A stretch of DNA of 64,000 nt, taken from contig CAICTM010000063.1 of assembly GCA_903772945.1 (NCBI GenBank), positions 1 through 64,000 of the forward strand, given 5' to 3'. This document shows, piece after piece, positions 63,062 through 64,000 of this stretch. The DNA comes from Seminavis robusta. Its lineage: Eukaryota; Bacillariophyta; Bacillariophyceae; Naviculales; Naviculaceae. A program made the translations under genes and the position numbers. The notes below the pieces were generated by a model. The model was not told the DNA's origin and did no database searches. It saw only the letters and a list, made by a program, of their open reading frames with translations. The number at the start of each line of letters is the position of its first letter. The stretch's first letter is position 1.

Positions 63062-64000
63062 TGCTTTCGATTGTGGTGGCAGAAGTGATAAGCTTTCACC
63101 GGAGCGTGGACCGCCACTGTGTTGGTGCAAATTTGAGGCCAATGCCGCCACACTCTCCGGCAAGAATGAAAATCCGAGGGGACTCGAAAATATTTCGGGA
63201 GTGTGGAAACAGAAAGTAACGTTTAACACAGAGATAAGACGTTTTGGGACGGAAATGAGCGTCAGGAGGTTTAAAGACTAGTTGTACGGAGATTTAGAAG
63301 GGGGATCAAAAGAATTGGAGGGTTCGGGATTTAGTTCAGTCATAGGTAATCTTTTTTTTCTTTTTTTTCTTCTCCTCCTGCGGGATACTAAGTCACGAAC
63401 AGACCTTCAATGTTTGGAACACAGCTTACAGCCCATTTGGCTCTTGGTTGTTCTATTGTTCTATTCTTCATCGTTTGTCATCAACCGGGGAGATCGTGTA
63501 TGTTGGTCGGATGCATGATTGCAAAACTGCTGCGAGCACGAACGCAATAGACTCGACTTCTCTGTGCGGACTGGCGGTCGGTTACTGGTATCACTCAAAC
63601 CAAACTGTGAGAGCTCGAGACTGAGGTGGACAAGGTGACTGACTGTTAGTGAAATTCTGGCCGAGGCACGATGCTAGTAGGCTGTGGTGAGAGCTTTTTC
63701 CGGCCGAGGCGACAGGGGCAGCAGAGTTGGTCGCTCTATCATATCATGTATCGGTACTGAGCGCTCTGTCGTTGGTTTGCAAGTATTGGTAGCCATGAAA
63801 CTATCTTTATTCGTACTTTTCGTTTTCACAAAGCTGCAAATTGGCATCAGCAGCCGTCGCCTACAATCAAGTGACTGAGGACTCGACTCACTCGACTGCC
63901 ACTCAGTCTTCGCAGTGTCTTCACCACATTACAATACTCTCAGCAGCTTGTAGAGATGATGGCCTGCAGGCGTAGAGGGTAAGCTACGTTGTTTCCTGCA
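63062..64000. other. Right-edge intergenic DNA
   Basis: No gene seen. A poly-T stretch lies near 63350-63370. GACTCGACTC runs occur near 63551 and 63880. The true right end of the second transposon may lie here. Confidence 0.45.

Noticed and set aside
57348-64000. Terminal inverted repeats for the second transposon
   Set aside because: Searched by eye in both flanks and found no convincing pair; not reported as a feature.
1-64000. tRNA or rRNA genes and CRISPR arrays
   Set aside because: No convincing cloverleaf, rRNA block or regularly spaced direct repeats with unique spacers were seen; tandem repeats here lack spacers. A tRNA scan would be decisive.

Overview
The window looks like nuclear DNA of a pennate diatom, or a close stramenopile relative. 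The evidence is short GT-AG introns (77-170 nt), long intergenic stretches, and gene families typical of diatoms: LRR proteins with an internal membrane anchor and no kinase, a SANT-like DNA-binding protein, a secreted GDPH/VWD-type protein, a secreted 2OG dioxygenase and a cAMP-receptor-like GPCR. A Seminavis-like species is my guess, but the species cannot be fixed from sequence alone. Gene models were built by eye. Several long open frames start at TTG or GTG upstream of the plausible ATG, so I moved those starts to the first sensible ATG.

Layout, left to right: decayed MYND-finger gene (265-1509); family member A (2080-6117, minus); 68-bp tandem repeats and a decayed CRAL-TRIO-like gene (6.9-7.9 kb); gene-poor DNA; small KSVRF protein (10971-11531); gene-poor DNA; family member B (15153-16349); very large LRR membrane protein (17433-22175, minus); decayed ankyrin gene (23.4-24.5 kb); family member C (24843-26105, minus); secreted 2OG dioxygenase (27523-29397, minus) facing a broken GPCR-like gene (29652-31162) across a short region with a perfect CRE; secreted VWD/GDPH protein (31794-32912); three-exon unknown gene (33307-34282, minus); second LRR membrane protein (35930-38458, two exons); protein with repeated RRxS sites (38849-39628, minus); family member D (41977-43362); SANT-like protein (45065-46000); family member E (48005-49591); complete piggyBac-type transposon (50063-54809); family member F (55047-57347, minus); and a second two-gene DNA transposon of a family I could not assign (about 58.5-63.1 kb).

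The main find is a six-member family of long, probably disordered Ser/Arg/Asn-rich proteins (A-F). They are interspersed over 55 kb on both strands. They share three short motifs in the same order: an N-terminal L[VI]DY[ST]K block, a central F-x-[VLM]-R-R block followed by a short [SA]L-x-x-[LIM] helix, and a C-terminal FVTGSRIRR block. Everything between these blocks has diverged almost completely. Member C keeps the first two blocks and has lost the third. I know of no described family with this signature. It looks like a locally expanded, lineage-specific set of scaffold or adaptor proteins held together by terminal linear motifs.

The two LRR proteins share a cytosolic repeat motif (LL-x-x-EK-x-x-[IV]A), a pre-LRR domain and a Cys-rich C-terminal tail. 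Both transposons pair a transposase with a tail-to-tail accessory gene. Four host genes (MYND, CRAL-TRIO-like, ankyrin, GPCR) carry frame breaks; the GPCR breaks could be assembly errors.
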